DNA from: Vibrio atypicus
GTDB lineage: Bacteria; Pseudomonadota; Gammaproteobacteria; Enterobacterales; Vibrionaceae
Direction of reading: 5' to 3'
Assembly: GCF_009811315.1 (NCBI RefSeq)
Contig: NZ_BLID01000011.1
Span: 1-64,000, forward strand
DNA: 64,000 nucleotides
Shown here: positions 9,710 through 20,592 of the stretch, piece by piece
How the letters are laid out: the number at the start of each line of letters is the position of its first letter
Position numbering within the stretch: position 1 is the stretch's first letter
Made by a program: the position numbers and the translations under genes
The notes under the pieces: generated by a model
What the model was told of the DNA's origin: nothing
What the model saw: the letters and a program-made list of their open reading frames with translations, nothing else
The model's database searches: none

Positions 9710-11434
9710 TTAATACGGGAAAAACTGGGGGATCAGCGCTAAAACAAGCACCGAATAAACAATAGATAATGGAATCCCCACTCTTATGTAATCAGTTAGT
9801 TTGTAGTTTCCTACGCTATAAACCAGTAAATTAGTTTGATAGCCGTAAGGAGAAATAAAACTCGCACTTGCGCCAAACAAGACGGCCATAATAAAAGGCA
9901 TCGGATCGACGCCATAGCCTATTGCCATGCTGTAGCCAATCGGGAATGACAGTGCGGCGGCAGCATTATTAGTGACAAGCTCAGTTAGAATTAAAGTCAG
10001 CAAATAAGTGGCAACGATGGCACCAAACACGCCCCAACCATTAAACGCTTCAATGAACATCTCACCGAGTGCCATAGAAAGGCCCGATGACAACATCAAT
10101 TGCGCAATGGACAACGCTGAACCTACGATAACCACAATATCGACTGGGAAACGGCGGCGAAGCTCATTCAATTGAACAATGCCAAAAAAGAGCGCAGCAA
10201 GGAGAAAGACTGATAAGCCTTTGATCAGCGGTACCAGTTCAAGCAAAGCTAATGCGATCACGGAAGCAAACCCAAACAAAACCATCGTTGATTTGTTTGC
10301 ATCTAAACGTGCGCTTGAGTCAAGATCGTTGACCAAAACAAATTCTTTGCGGTGCGCGCGTCGCTCTTGGTCAAAACGTTTACCAGGAACAAGAACTAAC
10401 GTGTCCCCGGCATTTAAGGTGATATTGCCTAATCCACCTTCTAATCTTTCATGCCCACGGCGAATGGCCACAACGACTGCATCAAACCGATCTCTGAAAT
10501 GGCTTGATTTAAGGGTTTTATTACAGAAACTTGCCGAAGAGCTCACAACCACTTCAACAAAGCTTTGTCCGTTGAGGTGATGTTGGCCAAATAGAGTGAG
10601 CCCTTGGATCTCTTGCAATGTCGCCACGCTTTCAATGTCGCCACAAAAAAGTAAGCGGTCTTTTGCCTCTAAGACAAAATCAGGTTCGACTGATGGCATC
10701 GTCTGACCATTGCGAACCACTTCAGCTAAAAAGAGTTTACGTAGCGCACGTAGATTGTTTTCACTGATACTACGCCCAACCAACGGGGATCCAGGCTCGA
10801 CTCGAGCTTCAAGGAAATAAGGCAAATCATCTTGGCTTTGATCGTCGTAGTTTGGTAACAAATAGCTCAGAGGGATCAAGATCAACAAGCCACCAAACAA
10901 CACAGACAAACCGATCAAAGTGGGTGTAAAAAAGCCTAAACTCGGTAGCCCTGCATCTTCAACAAAACTGTTAATGATCAAATTAGTCGACGTGCCGATC
11001 AACGTCAGTGTTCCACCTAAGATCGCTGCATAAGAAAGAGGGATCAGTAATTTGGAAGGGGCGTGTTGTTGATTGCGTTTAATAGCGCCAATCAGGGACA
11101 CAACCACCGCCGTATTATTGGTAAAAGAAGAGAGCAGCGCAGTCGATATACCAAGCTTTGCGACTACGGTACCTAACTTACCAGTGGAAAGGGAACGGCT
11201 AACCCAGCTGATCAGCAAAGTTTTCTCAAGTGCTGCCGATGCTAAGATCAGCAGCACAAGAGTTAATAAGGAAGAGTTAGTAAAGTTTGTCGCCACATCA
11301 ACAAGTTCTATCATGCTACCAAGAAAAGCGATGAACGCTGCTCCTGCGAAAATGAAACTCGGTTTAATTCGTGTCGTCAGTAGGCAAGCAACGATGCCGA
11401 GTAATATTGCCAACACAAATCCTTGCTGCCACAT
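9710..11434 (-). CDS. SLC13 (DASS) family permease with RCK-C domains, probable sulfate transporter
   Basis: A 574-residue inner-membrane protein. About ten to twelve membrane segments are split by a soluble region at about residues 205-375 holding two TrkA-C (RCK_C) domains (VEPGSPLVGRSISE; VEVVVSSSASFCNKTL). Family motifs include SSFTNNTAVVV, LIGTSTNLIINS, ELVTNNAAAALSFP and SPYGYQTNLLVY. The substrate is inferred: it lies inside the cysDNC run, which points to sulfate uptake, and no ABC-type sulfate transporter is nearby. A GGAAG precedes the ATG. Confidence 0.85.
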   Translation of the reverse strand: MWQQGFVLAILLGIVACLLTTRIKPSFIFAGAAFIAFLGSMIELVDVATNFTNSSLLTLVLLILASAALEKTLLISWVSRSLSTGKLGTVVAKLGISTALLSSFTNNTAVVVSLIGAIKRNQQHAPSKLLIPLSYAAILGGTLTLIGTSTNLIINSFVEDAGLPSLGFFTPTLIGLSVLFGGLLILIPLSYLLPNYDDQSQDDLPYFLEARVEPGSPLVGRSISENNLRALRKLFLAEVVRNGQTMPSVEPDFVLEAKDRLLFCGDIESVATLQEIQGLTLFGQHHLNGQSFVEVVVSSSASFCNKTLKSSHFRDRFDAVVVAIRRGHERLEGGLGNITLNAGDTLVLVPGKRFDQERRAHRKEFVLVNDLDSSARLDANKSTMVLFGFASVIALALLELVPLIKGLSVFLLAALFFGIVQLNELRRRFPVDIVVIVGSALSIAQLMLSSGLSMALGEMFIEAFNGWGVFGAIVATYLLTLILTELVTNNAAAALSFPIGYSMAIGYGVDPMPFIMAVLFGASASFISPYGYQTNLLVYSVGNYKLTDYIRVGIPLSIVYSVLVLALIPQFFPY

Positions 11435-11458
11435 AACGCTTCCTTATTCGATCAGACA

Positions 11459-12886
11459 CTACTTAAGTAGTTGACTGATATCTTTCGCTTCCCAATGCGG
11501 GAAGTGTTTACGTACTAGGGCATTGAGCTCAACCTCAAACGCTGAGATATCACCGGCTTTCGTCTCTACTTGAGACAAGCTTTCACGCACTAGGCCAGCA
11601 CCAACCGTTACGTTAGTCAAGCGGTCAATTACAATGAAGCCACCAGTATCAGCACACGCTTGGTAAGCATCCAATGCCACAGATTCCGTCAGCGTCAGCT
11701 CACACAAGCCAATACCATTCAATGGCAACTCGACTGCACTGTGCGTGGACAGGTTGTTGATGTCGTACTGGTGACGAATTGCTTCCACATGACCGACAGT
11801 CTTCTTACCTGCGATTTTCACATCGTACTCGCGACCAGGTTGAAGCGGTTGCTCTGTCATCCACACAATATCTGCAAGTAAGTGATTGCTTGACTCGACT
11901 TTTGCGTTTTCCAGTACGATTAAGTCACCACGGCTAATATCAATTTCATCTTGTAGAGTTAGCGTAACGGCTAAACCTGCTTGCGCTTGCTCTAGGTCGC
12001 CATCAAACGTCACAATACGTGCAACTTTAGAAGTCTTACCCGATGGCAGTGCTTTAACTTCATCACCCACTTTCACTGTGCCTGAGGCAATCGTACCTGC
12101 GAAGCCACGAAAATCGAGGTTAGGACGATTTACGTATTGCACAGGGAAACGGAATTCACCCGCCGCTTTGTCTTGATCCACATCGATAGTTTCTAAGATC
12201 TCAAGCAGTGGTGCGCCTTTAAACCAGCTCATTTTAGGGCTTGGCTCTACCACGTTATCGCCTTCTAAAGCGGACAGTGGCAAAATCTGAATATCGGTCT
12301 CACCTTGTAAGTTTTTAGAAAACTCCAAGTATTCATCGCGAATTTCTTCAAAACGATCTTGTGAGTAATCAACGAGATCCATTTTGTTTACTGCTACGAC
12401 AAAATGTTTCAAGCCAAGCAGATTAGAGATAAACGAATGACGACGTGTTTGATCCAATACGCCTTTACGTGCATCAATCAAGATTACAGCAACATCACAA
12501 GTAGATGCGCCTGTCGCCATGTTTCGCGTGTACTGCTCATGCCCTGGCGTATCCGCAATGATGAACTTACGCTTCTGAGTCGAGAAGTAACGATAAGCCA
12601 CATCAATCGTGATCCCCTGCTCTCGCTCCGCTTGTAAACCATCAACCAATAGAGCGAGATCTGGACGCTCCCCAGTTGTACCCACACGTTGGCTATCGTT
12701 GTGGACTGCTGCTAATTGATCTTCATAAATTTGTTTTGAATCGTGGAGCAAACGACCAATTAAGGTACTTTTGCCATCATCCACTGAACCACAGGTCAAA
12801 AATCGGAGTAATGATTTGTATTGATGCTGTGTTAGGTAACCTTCGATACCTAGCTCTTCTAATTGAGCTTCTACTGCGCTATTCAT
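11459..12886 (-). CDS. cysN: Sulfate adenylyltransferase subunit 1 (GTPase)
   Basis: GTPase subunit that drives APS synthesis by CysD. The 475-residue EF-Tu-like protein shows G1 [10 protein letters not shown]3 DTPGHEQY and G4 NKMD, followed by two beta-barrel domains. It lacks a C-terminal APS kinase domain, consistent with a separate cysC. It starts 22 bases after the cysD stop behind AAGGAAAG. Confidence 0.98.
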   Translation of the reverse strand: MNSAVEAQLEELGIEGYLTQHQYKSLLRFLTCGSVDDGKSTLIGRLLHDSKQIYEDQLAAVHNDSQRVGTTGERPDLALLVDGLQAEREQGITIDVAYRYFSTQKRKFIIADTPGHEQYTRNMATGASTCDVAVILIDARKGVLDQTRRHSFISNLLGLKHFVVAVNKMDLVDYSQDRFEEIRDEYLEFSKNLQGETDIQILPLSALEGDNVVEPSPKMSWFKGAPLLEILETIDVDQDKAAGEFRFPVQYVNRPNLDFRGFAGTIASGTVKVGDEVKALPSGKTSKVARIVTFDGDLEQAQAGLAVTLTLQDEIDISRGDLIVLENAKVESSNHLLADIVWMTEQPLQPGREYDVKIAGKKTVGHVEAIRHQYDINNLSTHSAVELPLNGIGLCELTLTESVALDAYQACADTGGFIVIDRLTNVTVGAGLVRESLSQVETKAGDISAFEVELNALVRKHFPHWEAKDISQLLK

Positions 12887-12908
12887 GTTTCTTTCCTTAG
12901 ATCTTTAA

Positions 12909-13817
12909 TTAGAAGTAGCCTTGGCGTTTTTTCAGTTCCATCGATCCTGACTGATCGTGGTCGATCGCTCGCCCTTGTCGCTCACTTGAAGTCGCCACCA
13001 GCATCTCTTCAATAATGCCTGTTAGCGTATTTGCTTCAGACTCAATCGCTCCTGTCAGTGGGTAACATCCAAGCGTACGGAAGCGCACACTCTTCTCTTC
13101 GATCTTTTCGCCTGGTTCAAGCTCCATTCGATCATCATCGACCATGATCAACATACCATCACGCTCAACAACTGGGCGCTTATCCGCAAGGTAAAGTGGC
13201 ACAATCTCGATGTTTTCTAGATAGATGTATTGCCAAATATCCAACTCAGTCCAGTTCGACAATGGGAAAACACGGATACTTTCACCTTTGTTAATTTGGC
13301 CGTTATAGGTGCGCCATAGCTCTGGGCGTTGATTCTTTGGATCCCAAGTATGATTCTTATCGCGGAATGAGTAGACACGCTCTTTAGCACGGGATTTCTC
13401 TTCATCACGACGCGCTCCACCGAAAGCTGCATCAAACCCATATTTGTTCAACGCCTGTTTCAAGCCTTGAGTTTTCATAATGTCAGTGTGCTTAGAAGAA
13501 CCATGTACAAATGGGCTACAACCCATCGCTAGACCTTCAGGGTTCTTATGTACCAAAAGCTCAAAGCCATACTTCTCTGCTGTGCGATCACGAAACTCAA
13601 TCATTTCTTTGAATTTCCAATCGGTATCCACGTGTAAAAGAGGAAATGGAATCTTACCTGGGTAAAAAGCTTTACGTGCAAGATGTAGCATCACCGATGA
13701 ATCTTTACCGATGGAGTACATCATCACTGGGTTATCAAACTCAGCGGCAACTTCACGGATGATATGAATACTCTCCGCTTCGAGCTGCTTGAGGTGGGTT
13801 AAACGTTCTTGGTCCAT
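12909..13817 (-). CDS. cysD: Sulfate adenylyltransferase subunit 2
   Basis: Catalytic ATP sulfurylase subunit making APS from sulfate and ATP. The 302 residues equal the E. coli length. The PP-loop is [13 protein letters not shown] near residues 35-47, with the family blocks [16 protein letters not shown] and [12 protein letters not shown]. Second gene of the operon, preceded by GGAAG. Confidence 0.98.
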   Translation of the reverse strand: MDQERLTHLKQLEAESIHIIREVAAEFDNPVMMYSIGKDSSVMLHLARKAFYPGKIPFPLLHVDTDWKFKEMIEFRDRTAEKYGFELLVHKNPEGLAMGCSPFVHGSSKHTDIMKTQGLKQALNKYGFDAAFGGARRDEEKSRAKERVYSFRDKNHTWDPKNQRPELWRTYNGQINKGESIRVFPLSNWTELDIWQYIYLENIEIVPLYLADKRPVVERDGMLIMVDDDRMELEPGEKIEEKSVRFRTLGCYPLTGAIESEANTLTGIIEEMLVATSSERQGRAIDHDQSGSMELKKRQGYF

Positions 13818-13870
13818 GTTAGTGCTTCCTTTGCGGCTCTATAGTGAGCATCTGACTAATCAAAAATGTG

Positions 13871-14734
13871 TTACGCGAATTGGCGCTGCTGTGTTTGAGG
13901 CTGCGGATTGAACCACGCCAATTTGTCTGACAGCGACACCACTTCGCCAATGACAATAAGAGACGGCGATTGCGCATCTTTAGCAAGTTCAGCTAGTTGA
14001 GCGAGCTGACCTTTAAAAATTCTTTGTGTTGATTGAGTACCGCGTTCAATGATCGCGATCGGAGTGTCTGGGTTTCGGCCATGTTCAACCAATTGGCTTT
14101 GGATGTACTCAGACTTCATTAAGCCCATATAGATGACTAAGGTCTGATTGCCTCGAGCGAGTGTCGTCCAGTCCATTTGATCGCTCTCTGCTTTCAAATG
14201 ACCCGTAATAAACATGGCTGATTGAGCGTAGTCTCGGTGAGTTAGAGGAATTCCTGCGTATGCCGTTGCCCCTGCCGCGGCAGTAATACCCGGAACAACA
14301 TGAAAAGAGATGCCCGCATCCGACAGGACTTCTAGTTCTTCTCCACCACGACCAAAGATAAACGGATCGCCACCTTTGATACGCACAACGCGGTGACCTT
14401 GCTGAGCAAAATCGACCAACAGTTGATTGGTTTTTTCCTGAGGAACACTGTGATGACCCGCGCGCTTGCCTACGCAAACCAAAATAGTGTCACTAGGAAT
14501 CAGAGCAAGAATGTCGTCAGAAACTAGGTAGTCATATAGAACCACATCCGCTTGCTGCAAAAAACGCAGTGCTTTAAGCGTGAGTAATTCCACATCACCA
14601 GGACCTGAGCCAACGAGGGCAACTTCACCTTTGTTTAAAACACTGTGGCCAACAGTGTTGAGATTTATTTGTTTGCTACGCTGTGCGTGCAGATTACTCA
14701 CTGGGAATTGAGAAATCGTATCCTTGCTCGCCAT
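13871..14734 (-). CDS. cobA: Uroporphyrinogen-III C-methyltransferase
   Basis: SAM-dependent SUMT that makes precorrin-2, the first step to the siroheme needed by CysI. The 287-residue protein has the signatures [32 protein letters not shown] and HVVPGITAA. It is the stand-alone methyltransferase without the CysG dehydrogenase/ferrochelatase half, so those steps must be encoded elsewhere. The first 35 or so residues are a family-atypical extension. AAGGAAAGGG precedes the ATG. First gene of the operon. Confidence 0.96.
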   Translation of the reverse strand: MASKDTISQFPVSNLHAQRSKQINLNTVGHSVLNKGEVALVGSGPGDVELLTLKALRFLQQADVVLYDYLVSDDILALIPSDTILVCVGKRAGHHSVPQEKTNQLLVDFAQQGHRVVRIKGGDPFIFGRGGEELEVLSDAGISFHVVPGITAAAGATAYAGIPLTHRDYAQSAMFITGHLKAESDQMDWTTLARGNQTLVIYMGLMKSEYIQSQLVEHGRNPDTPIAIIERGTQSTQRIFKGQLAQLAELAKDAQSPSLIVIGEVVSLSDKLAWFNPQPQTQQRQFA

Positions 14735-14993
14735 AGTGTCACCCTTTCCTTGTTGATGATGGCATTATGGCGCTCATTACATATTACCTGAAATTCTAAA
14801 ATTTCATTTTTTATATCAATAACTGATAAGGACACATTTTTTGTTGGCGACTATTTAATCGATATTGAGATATAGTTGGCAGAACACCATAAAGTAATTG
14901 TTTCACATCACACTTTATTATTGGTTGAAATCATTGTTTCATCTAATTTTGTTACATTAAGCAACGTCTAAATAACGCTATCGGAGCTTAAAA

Positions 14994-16955
14994 ATGAAAG
15001 TAGCAGTGAAACCTCTGTCTCTTGCCATTCTTGGTGGAATGCTAACCATGGCTGGTCCAGTAATGGCAGATACGATCAAATTACGTATCGTAGAAACCAC
15101 TGATATTCACACAAACGTCATGGACTATGACTACTACAAAGATAAGCCATCACAGAAAATCGGCTTAACTCGTACTGCTACTTTGGTGAAACAAGCTCGC
15201 GCTGAAGTTGAAAACAGTGTCCTAGTTGACAACGGTGACCTGATCCAAGGCAGCCCTATGGGTGACTACATGGCTGCAAAAGGTATCGAAAAAGGCGAAG
15301 TTCACCCTGTCTACAAAGCAATGAACCAACTGAACTACGATGTGGGTAACATTGGTAACCACGAATTCAACTACGGTCTAGAGTTCTTAGCTGAAACAAT
15401 TAACGATGCAGACTTCCCGTACATTAGCGCTAACGTATTCGATAAGAAAACAGGTAAGCACTACTTCAAACCGTACATCATTAAGTCACACACATTTAAG
15501 GATGTAGACGGTGTTGAACACGAAATTAAAGTGGGTTACATCGGTTTTGTTCCACCACAAATCATGGTTTGGGATAAAAAGAACCTAGAAGGCAAAGTCT
15601 TCGCTAAGGACATTAAAGAATCAGCAGAAGAGCTGGTCCCACAGATGAAAGCTGAAGGCGCTGACGTTATCGTTGCAATTCCTCACTCTGGCGTTTCTTC
15701 AGACCCACACAAAGTTGGGGCAGAAAACTCTACTTACTACCTAGCACAAGTAGAAGGTATTGATGCGATCGCCTTTGGTCACTCTCATGCAGTATTCCCA
15801 GGCAAAGGTTTTGATAACATCCCGGGGGTTGATAACGAAAAAGGTACGATCCACGGCGTAGCTTCTGTTATGCCAGGCCGTTGGGGTAGCCATGTTGGTG
15901 TTATCGATCTAGAACTGAAAGAACAAGATGGCAAATGGACGGTTGTTAAAGGTCAAACTGAAGCTCGCCCAATCTATGACAAGAAAACTAAGACATCTCT
16001 AGCAGAAGCTGACGCTGAGATGGTTAAAGTTCTAGAAGCAGACCACAAAGGTACACGTGACTTCGTTAACCAACCAATTGGTAAAGCTAACGACGTTATG
16101 TACAGCTTCTTAGCGTTGGTTCAAGATGATCCAACAGTACAGATCGTCAACCTAGCACAGAAAGATTACGTTGAACGCTTTATTCAAGGTGACCCAGATC
16201 TAGCAGACATCCCTGTTCTATCTGCTGCTGCTCCATTTAAAGCTGGTGGTCGCAAGAATGACCCAGCAAACTTTACCGAAGTAGAATCAGGCCAGCTAAC
16301 TTTCCGTAACGCAGCCGATCTTTACCTATACCCGAATACACTTGTTGCAATGAAGGTAAGCGGTAAAGAAGTTAAAGAGTGGCTAGAGTGTACAGCGGGT
16401 CAGTTCAAACAGATTGATGTAAACAGCACTGAACCACAAAGCCTAATCGACTGGGATGGTTTCCGTACGTATAACTTTGATGTAATCGATGGTCTTAACT
16501 ACCAGATCGACGTAACAACAGCAGCGAAATACGATGGCGATTGTAAGCTAATCAATGAAAGCGCTGAGCGTATCGTTAACCTGACCTACCAAGGTAAGCC
16601 AATCGATATGAAGCAAGACTTCATCATCGCAACCAACAACTACCGTGCGTACAGCAACAAGTTCCCAGGCACAGGTTCTGAGTTCGTTGCCTTCGATTCT
16701 CCAGATGAAAACCGTTCGGTTATTGCGTCTTACATTACTCGTGTAAGCAATGAAAAAGGCGAATTTAAGCCAAGCGCAGACAACAACTGGACATTTGCAC
16801 CAATTAAATCAGATAAGAAATTAGACATTCGCTTTGAAACCTCTCCAAGCGAGAAAGCCGCTAAGTTCATTGAAGAAAAGGGTCAGTACCCGATGAAGCG
16901 TGTTGGTACCGACGATGTCGGCTTTGCCGTTTATCAAATCGATCTACAAAAGTAA
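14994..16955 (+). CDS. cpdB: 2',3'-cyclic-nucleotide 2'-phosphodiesterase/3'-nucleotidase
   Basis: Periplasmic enzyme that hydrolyses 2',3'-cyclic nucleotides and 3'-nucleotides. The 653 residues have a signal peptide ending in VMADT (about residue 25). A calcineurin-like metallophosphoesterase domain follows ([40 protein letters not shown]), then a 5'-nucleotidase C-terminal domain. GGAG precedes the ATG and a terminator follows. Monocistronic and divergent from the cys operon. In this genome it could work together with the secreted nucleases at 59-64 kb. Confidence 0.96.
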   Translation: MKVAVKPLSLAILGGMLTMAGPVMADTIKLRIVETTDIHTNVMDYDYYKDKPSQKIGLTRTATLVKQARAEVENSVLVDNGDLIQGSPMGDYMAAKGIEKGEVHPVYKAMNQLNYDVGNIGNHEFNYGLEFLAETINDADFPYISANVFDKKTGKHYFKPYIIKSHTFKDVDGVEHEIKVGYIGFVPPQIMVWDKKNLEGKVFAKDIKESAEELVPQMKAEGADVIVAIPHSGVSSDPHKVGAENSTYYLAQVEGIDAIAFGHSHAVFPGKGFDNIPGVDNEKGTIHGVASVMPGRWGSHVGVIDLELKEQDGKWTVVKGQTEARPIYDKKTKTSLAEADAEMVKVLEADHKGTRDFVNQPIGKANDVMYSFLALVQDDPTVQIVNLAQKDYVERFIQGDPDLADIPVLSAAAPFKAGGRKNDPANFTEVESGQLTFRNAADLYLYPNTLVAMKVSGKEVKEWLECTAGQFKQIDVNSTEPQSLIDWDGFRTYNFDVIDGLNYQIDVTTAAKYDGDCKLINESAERIVNLTYQGKPIDMKQDFIIATNNYRAYSNKFPGTGSEFVAFDSPDENRSVIASYITRVSNEKGEFKPSADNNWTFAPIKSDKKLDIRFETSPSEKAAKFIEEKGQYPMKRVGTDDVGFAVYQIDLQK

Positions 16956-16976
16956 GTTAATCTAAACAGCCGACTC

Positions 16977-17006
16977 AAAGCCGCGATAGATATCGCGGCT
17001 TTTTTA
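16977..17006 (+). terminator. Terminator of cpdB
   Basis: A perfect 10-bp arm pair (16979-16988 with 16991-17000) is followed by TTTTTATTT, 23 bases past the cpdB stop. Confidence 0.9.
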
Positions 17007-17068
17007 TTTCTAGCACATAAGCAATATCAGGTAGAATCAAACCACTTTGTACTCACTAGTGATTCTTT

Positions 17069-17632
17069 ATGCTTGATGCTTTTAAACAGCAACTTACTCT
17101 CAATGGGTTTAGCGATACCGAATGTGAACAACTGTGTCAATCGGCTCAATTGATCGAACTTCCGACTCGCCATATCTTGCTCCACCAAGGTGAGATCGCT
17201 CAAGAGATCCATTTTCTATTAGATGGGATTTGTCATTCGGCTTATCTCACCGATAAAGGCAAAGAGTTCAGTAAAGAATTCTATTGGGAGAATGACTGGA
17301 TCATTGGTTTTGAAAGTTTGATCAAACAGCAAGCGTCTCCTTATTTATTGGAATCCTTAACACCATGCTCATTGATCGCTTTGCCCATTGAGACACTGAG
17401 AGTTTGGCGCGAAGAAAAACACAGTATCTACCTCAAGCTACTTGAAACTCAGTTGATGCATAAAGAAAACAAAGAACGCTTTATGCTGCTTTATTCACCT
17501 GAAGAGCGCTATGAACTGTTTTGCCATAACTTTCCGGATTTGCTTAATCGACTCAATGATTATCAAATTGCTGCCTATTTAGGTATAACTCCAATTAGTC
17601 TGAGCCGTATAAAAAAGCGGGGGCAAAATTAA
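17069..17632 (+). CDS. Crp/Fnr family transcriptional regulator
   Basis: A 187-residue protein with a cyclic-nucleotide-binding-type beta-roll (HILLHQGEIAQEIHFLLDGICHSAYLTDKGKEF, about residues 34-70). A short C-terminal helix-turn-helix follows (NDYQIAAYLGITPISLSRIKK). The cAMP phosphate-binding motif GELGLF/RTA of true CRP is missing, so the ligand is unknown and may not be a nucleotide. No clear ribosome binding site precedes the ATG. It lies 71 bp before a GNAT acetyltransferase gene, which could be its target. Confidence 0.8.
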   Translation: MLDAFKQQLTLNGFSDTECEQLCQSAQLIELPTRHILLHQGEIAQEIHFLLDGICHSAYLTDKGKEFSKEFYWENDWIIGFESLIKQQASPYLLESLTPCSLIALPIETLRVWREEKHSIYLKLLETQLMHKENKERFMLLYSPEERYELFCHNFPDLLNRLNDYQIAAYLGITPISLSRIKKRGQN

Positions 17633-17703
17633 CAATTGTTAATGCCCAATAAAGAGAGAGTTGGTAACGTCTTGCTATTAACTCATTTGGAACGAACTAC
17701 ATT

Positions 17704-18156
17704 ATGATTTCTTGGCAGCGATTACCTTTTAGCGAACTGACCACCACTCAGCTTTATCAACTAATTAAATTACGCGTTGATGTCTTTGTCGTTGAGCAAA
17801 CCTGCCCTTACCCTGAATTGGACGATAAAGACCATCAGACCGGAGTCCATCACTTACTGGGCTATATCGATGATGAATTAGTGGCTTGCGCTCGATTATT
17901 GCCTACAGGGATCAGCTACCCGTCAGTCAGCATTGGCCGAGTCGCGACATCAATGAATCACCGAGGAAATGGATTAGGTCATACGTTAATTCAACAAGCG
18001 CTCTCTGACTGCGAAACTCTCTGGCCAGGGGAAAGTATTGAGATCGGCGCTCAGGAGCATCTCGCTAACTTTTACAAGAAGCACGGTTTTGATCAAACCT
18101 CTGAGATGTATTTGGAAGATAATATTCCACACATCGATATGAAGCTCTACAAATAG
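17704..18156 (+). CDS. GNAT family N-acetyltransferase, ElaA-like
   Basis: A 150-residue single-domain acetyltransferase. The N-terminal LYQLIKLRVDVFVVEQTCPYPELDDKD block and the acetyl-CoA site IGRVATSMNHRGNGLGHTLIQQAL are typical of the ElaA group. Substrate unknown. It is followed after two bases by the EamA transporter gene on the same strand, so the two are probably co-transcribed. Confidence 0.85.
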   Translation: MISWQRLPFSELTTTQLYQLIKLRVDVFVVEQTCPYPELDDKDHQTGVHHLLGYIDDELVACARLLPTGISYPSVSIGRVATSMNHRGNGLGHTLIQQALSDCETLWPGESIEIGAQEHLANFYKKHGFDQTSEMYLEDNIPHIDMKLYK

Positions 18157-18158
18157 AG

Positions 18159-19031
18159 ATGGCTATCTCCGCCTATCATCTTGCGATTTTGTTGTTGGTT
18201 TTTGGTAACTTTACCGCTTCACTCTCCGATGTTGCAGTAAAACTACTCAATGGTGATGTGCCGACATTTCAATATGTGCTGCTTCGCCAATTACTCTCGC
18301 TGGCACTCATCTTCCCGCTCTGGTTTAGGCAAAAGCCAAGTGCACGAAAACTCTATCGTCCAGGCCTTAATTTATTTCGTGCGCACCTTATCTTAATTGG
18401 TAGCGGCTGTATGGTAGTAGCAATTACTCACTTACCGTTAGCCACAGCGAATGCCGTTTTTTATGCCGCCCCTCTTTTAATGCTGCCGTTATCTATACTG
18501 CTGCTGAAGGAAACGCCATCAGCTACTAAGATTGCCGCAAGTTTGGTTGGATTTCTCGGAGTACTTGTGGTGTTGCGACCATCAGAGTTTCACTGGGCGG
18601 CTCTGTTTGCGTTGGGTACAGCCATCACTCTCGCGCTGTTTAATGTCACTGCACGCAAGCTTCCAGCTCAACAAACGGTGATCAGCACCTTATTCTGGAC
18701 AACTCTGCTTTCATTACCTGTCGCAAGCGTGTTGGCTCTCTCAGTATGGAAACCATTAAACGCTCAAGAGTTACTACTGATACTTGCCAGTGCAAGTTTG
18801 ATCTTGGCTTACAACGGTGTCGCGGTCGCTGCCTATAAAAAAGCGCCGGCAGGGAATATTGCGGTCGCGGAGAATTCAGGATTACTGTTTGTCACCCTAT
18901 TCGGCGTTATGTGGTTTAACGAAGTGCCAGACTGGTTAACCATTGTTGGAATTGTCATGATCGTCGTGCCGCTGATTCCTTGGAGAAACCTCAAACCAAT
19001 CAAGCGACACGCAAGAGTATTAGATGAATAA
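18159..19031 (+). CDS. DMT superfamily (EamA) transporter
   Basis: A 290-residue inner-membrane protein with about ten membrane segments arranged as two EamA repeats (about residues 8-135 and 147-275). Conserved features are LATANAVFYAAPLLMLPLSILLL in the first repeat and PAGNIAVAENSGLLF in the second. The substrate is unknown; family members export amino acids, metabolites or drugs. It starts two bases after the acetyltransferase stop and has almost no own ribosome binding site, suggesting coupling. Confidence 0.82.
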   Translation: MAISAYHLAILLLVFGNFTASLSDVAVKLLNGDVPTFQYVLLRQLLSLALIFPLWFRQKPSARKLYRPGLNLFRAHLILIGSGCMVVAITHLPLATANAVFYAAPLLMLPLSILLLKETPSATKIAASLVGFLGVLVVLRPSEFHWAALFALGTAITLALFNVTARKLPAQQTVISTLFWTTLLSLPVASVLALSVWKPLNAQELLLILASASLILAYNGVAVAAYKKAPAGNIAVAENSGLLFVTLFGVMWFNEVPDWLTIVGIVMIVVPLIPWRNLKPIKRHARVLDE

Positions 19032-19052
19032 TCAATTCGAGAACGTAAGCGA

Positions 19053-19616
19053 CTACTTACTTCGACCAAAACCGCCATCTGACAGGCGAAAGAACATGAC
19101 AGATTGATCTTTCTTCTCAAGTTGCAGAATATCGAGTTGGCCTTCGTCCGTGAGCTTAAAGCGCACTAACTGACCCTGTTTGATGTAGCTGAGCGGCTTA
19201 TCAGAACCTTCCACCTTAACCAGTGCATTCAAGTCAGACATCGCAAGATTATTGCTACGAAATACCTGAGCTAAGGTATCACCACTTTTAACTTGATACT
19301 CTTTCCATTCTTTAGATGCGAGATTCTTTTGGCTCGCGCCTTTTTGCTCACTCAACCCTGTGGTGTTGATATCAATAGCCACGCGCTGAGGCTCTGCATC
19401 TACGGTATCTGGCTTCGAGTCAGGAAATGGAATAAGCACTAGCAAAAACACAATTGGAACTAGAACCATGAGTGCTCTTTGATGCAGTTTCGGTAATACG
19501 TTCCAACGTTCGCTCAGTTTCGACTTCATTTGATGCCAATCTATTGCCGAGCATTTTTCTTTCAATAGCTCAACATAATTCACAGAGGGCTGTTTCTTTT
19601 TCTTTCTGCGATTCAT
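19053..19616 (-). CDS. OapA/YtfB-like protein with LysM-like domain
   Basis: A 187-residue single-pass inner-membrane protein. A basic cytoplasmic N-terminus (MNRRKKKK) leads to one membrane segment at about residues 49-63 (ALMVLVPIVFLLVLIPF) and a periplasmic linker. An opacity-associated protein A domain with a LysM-like fold follows (YQVKSGDTLAQVFRSNNLAMSDLNAL). YtfB of E. coli, also next to fklB, binds glycans and associates with the division site. Convergent with the transporter gene and divergent from fklB. Confidence 0.83.
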   Translation of the reverse strand: MNRRKKKKQPSVNYVELLKEKCSAIDWHQMKSKLSERWNVLPKLHQRALMVLVPIVFLLVLIPFPDSKPDTVDAEPQRVAIDINTTGLSEQKGASQKNLASKEWKEYQVKSGDTLAQVFRSNNLAMSDLNALVKVEGSDKPLSYIKQGQLVRFKLTDEGQLDILQLEKKDQSVMFFRLSDGGFGRSK

Positions 19617-19851
19617 CGCATCTCATCTCCAAGCAGGCTTCAATCCAAGTATAAAAACCAAGCGCACATGAGTATAGGAAATTTCGCTCAACTCGGTTAT
19701 CAACAGGTCAAAATTTGCAGCTAAGTCAATGAAAGTCGATCTAAATCGCACATTGCTACCTGCTCGATACTATATGGAGGTGAACATTTCATCGTGATGC
19801 TATTACTGGTATCCTTACGCCTTTAACACAAACCATACAAAGAGAGACACT

Positions 19852-20472
19852 ATGTCTGAAGTAAAATTTGAGACTGTAGAGCAAAAAGCAAGCTACGGTA
19901 TCGGTCTACAGATGGGTCAGCAACTTGCAGGTTCTGGTCTTGAAGGTCTTAACGTTGACGCAATCGCGGCAGGTATCGCAACTGCACTAGTAGGTGATAT
20001 GCCAGCTATCGAAGTTGACGAAATCAACAATGCACTTCAAGAGCTACACACTCGCGTAGAAGCAGCACGCCAAGAAGCAGCGAAAGCAGCGGCAGCTGAC
20101 GGTGAAGCTTTCCTAAAAGACAACGCTCTACGTTCAGAAGTCACTGTTCTTGAGTCTGGTCTACAGTACGAAATCATCACTGAAGGTACTGGTGAAATCC
20201 CAACTTCTGACAAGCAAGTTCGCGTTCACTACCACGGTGAGCTAACTGACGGCACTGTATTTGACAGCTCTGTTTCTCGCGGTCAACCTGCAGAGTTCCC
20301 TGTAACTGGCGTTATCAAAGGTTGGGTTGAAGCACTTCAACTAATGCCTGTAGGTTCTAAGTGGAAACTATACATTCCTCAAGACTTAGCATACGGTGAG
20401 CGTGGCGCAGGTGCTGCAATCCCACCATTTGCTGCTCTAGTATTCGAAGTAGAGCTACTAGATATTCTTTAA
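19852..20472 (+). CDS. fklB: FKBP-type peptidyl-prolyl isomerase FklB
   Basis: A 206-residue cis-trans prolyl isomerase like E. coli FKBP22. An alpha-helical dimerisation domain (residues 1-90, with Ala-rich [18 protein letters not shown]) precedes the FKBP domain ([49 protein letters not shown]). No signal peptide, so cytoplasmic, unlike FkpA. A strong AGAGAGA precedes the ATG and a terminator follows. Confidence 0.95.
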   Translation: MSEVKFETVEQKASYGIGLQMGQQLAGSGLEGLNVDAIAAGIATALVGDMPAIEVDEINNALQELHTRVEAARQEAAKAAAADGEAFLKDNALRSEVTVLESGLQYEIITEGTGEIPTSDKQVRVHYHGELTDGTVFDSSVSRGQPAEFPVTGVIKGWVEALQLMPVGSKWKLYIPQDLAYGERGAGAAIPPFAALVFEVELLDIL

Positions 20473-20498
20473 TCTAAGACTTATCCATTGATGAATTC

Positions 20499-20526
20499 AC
20501 GGCGACCATTGTGTCGCCGTTTTTTA
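20499..20526 (+). terminator. Terminator of fklB
   Basis: A perfect 8-bp GC-rich stem (20499-20506 with 20513-20520) followed by six T, 27 bases past the fklB stop. Confidence 0.92.
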
Positions 20527-20592
20527 TATATAATACTGTGGAAACGAATACCGCTGTAAACGGTATCAATGCTTAATGAACAAGGAGAAAGC

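Noticed and set aside
14735-14993. Half CRP site and A/T-rich blocks between cobA and cpdB considered as CRP or CysB sites
   Set aside because: Only one half-site of CRP is present, and CysB sites are too degenerate to call by eye.
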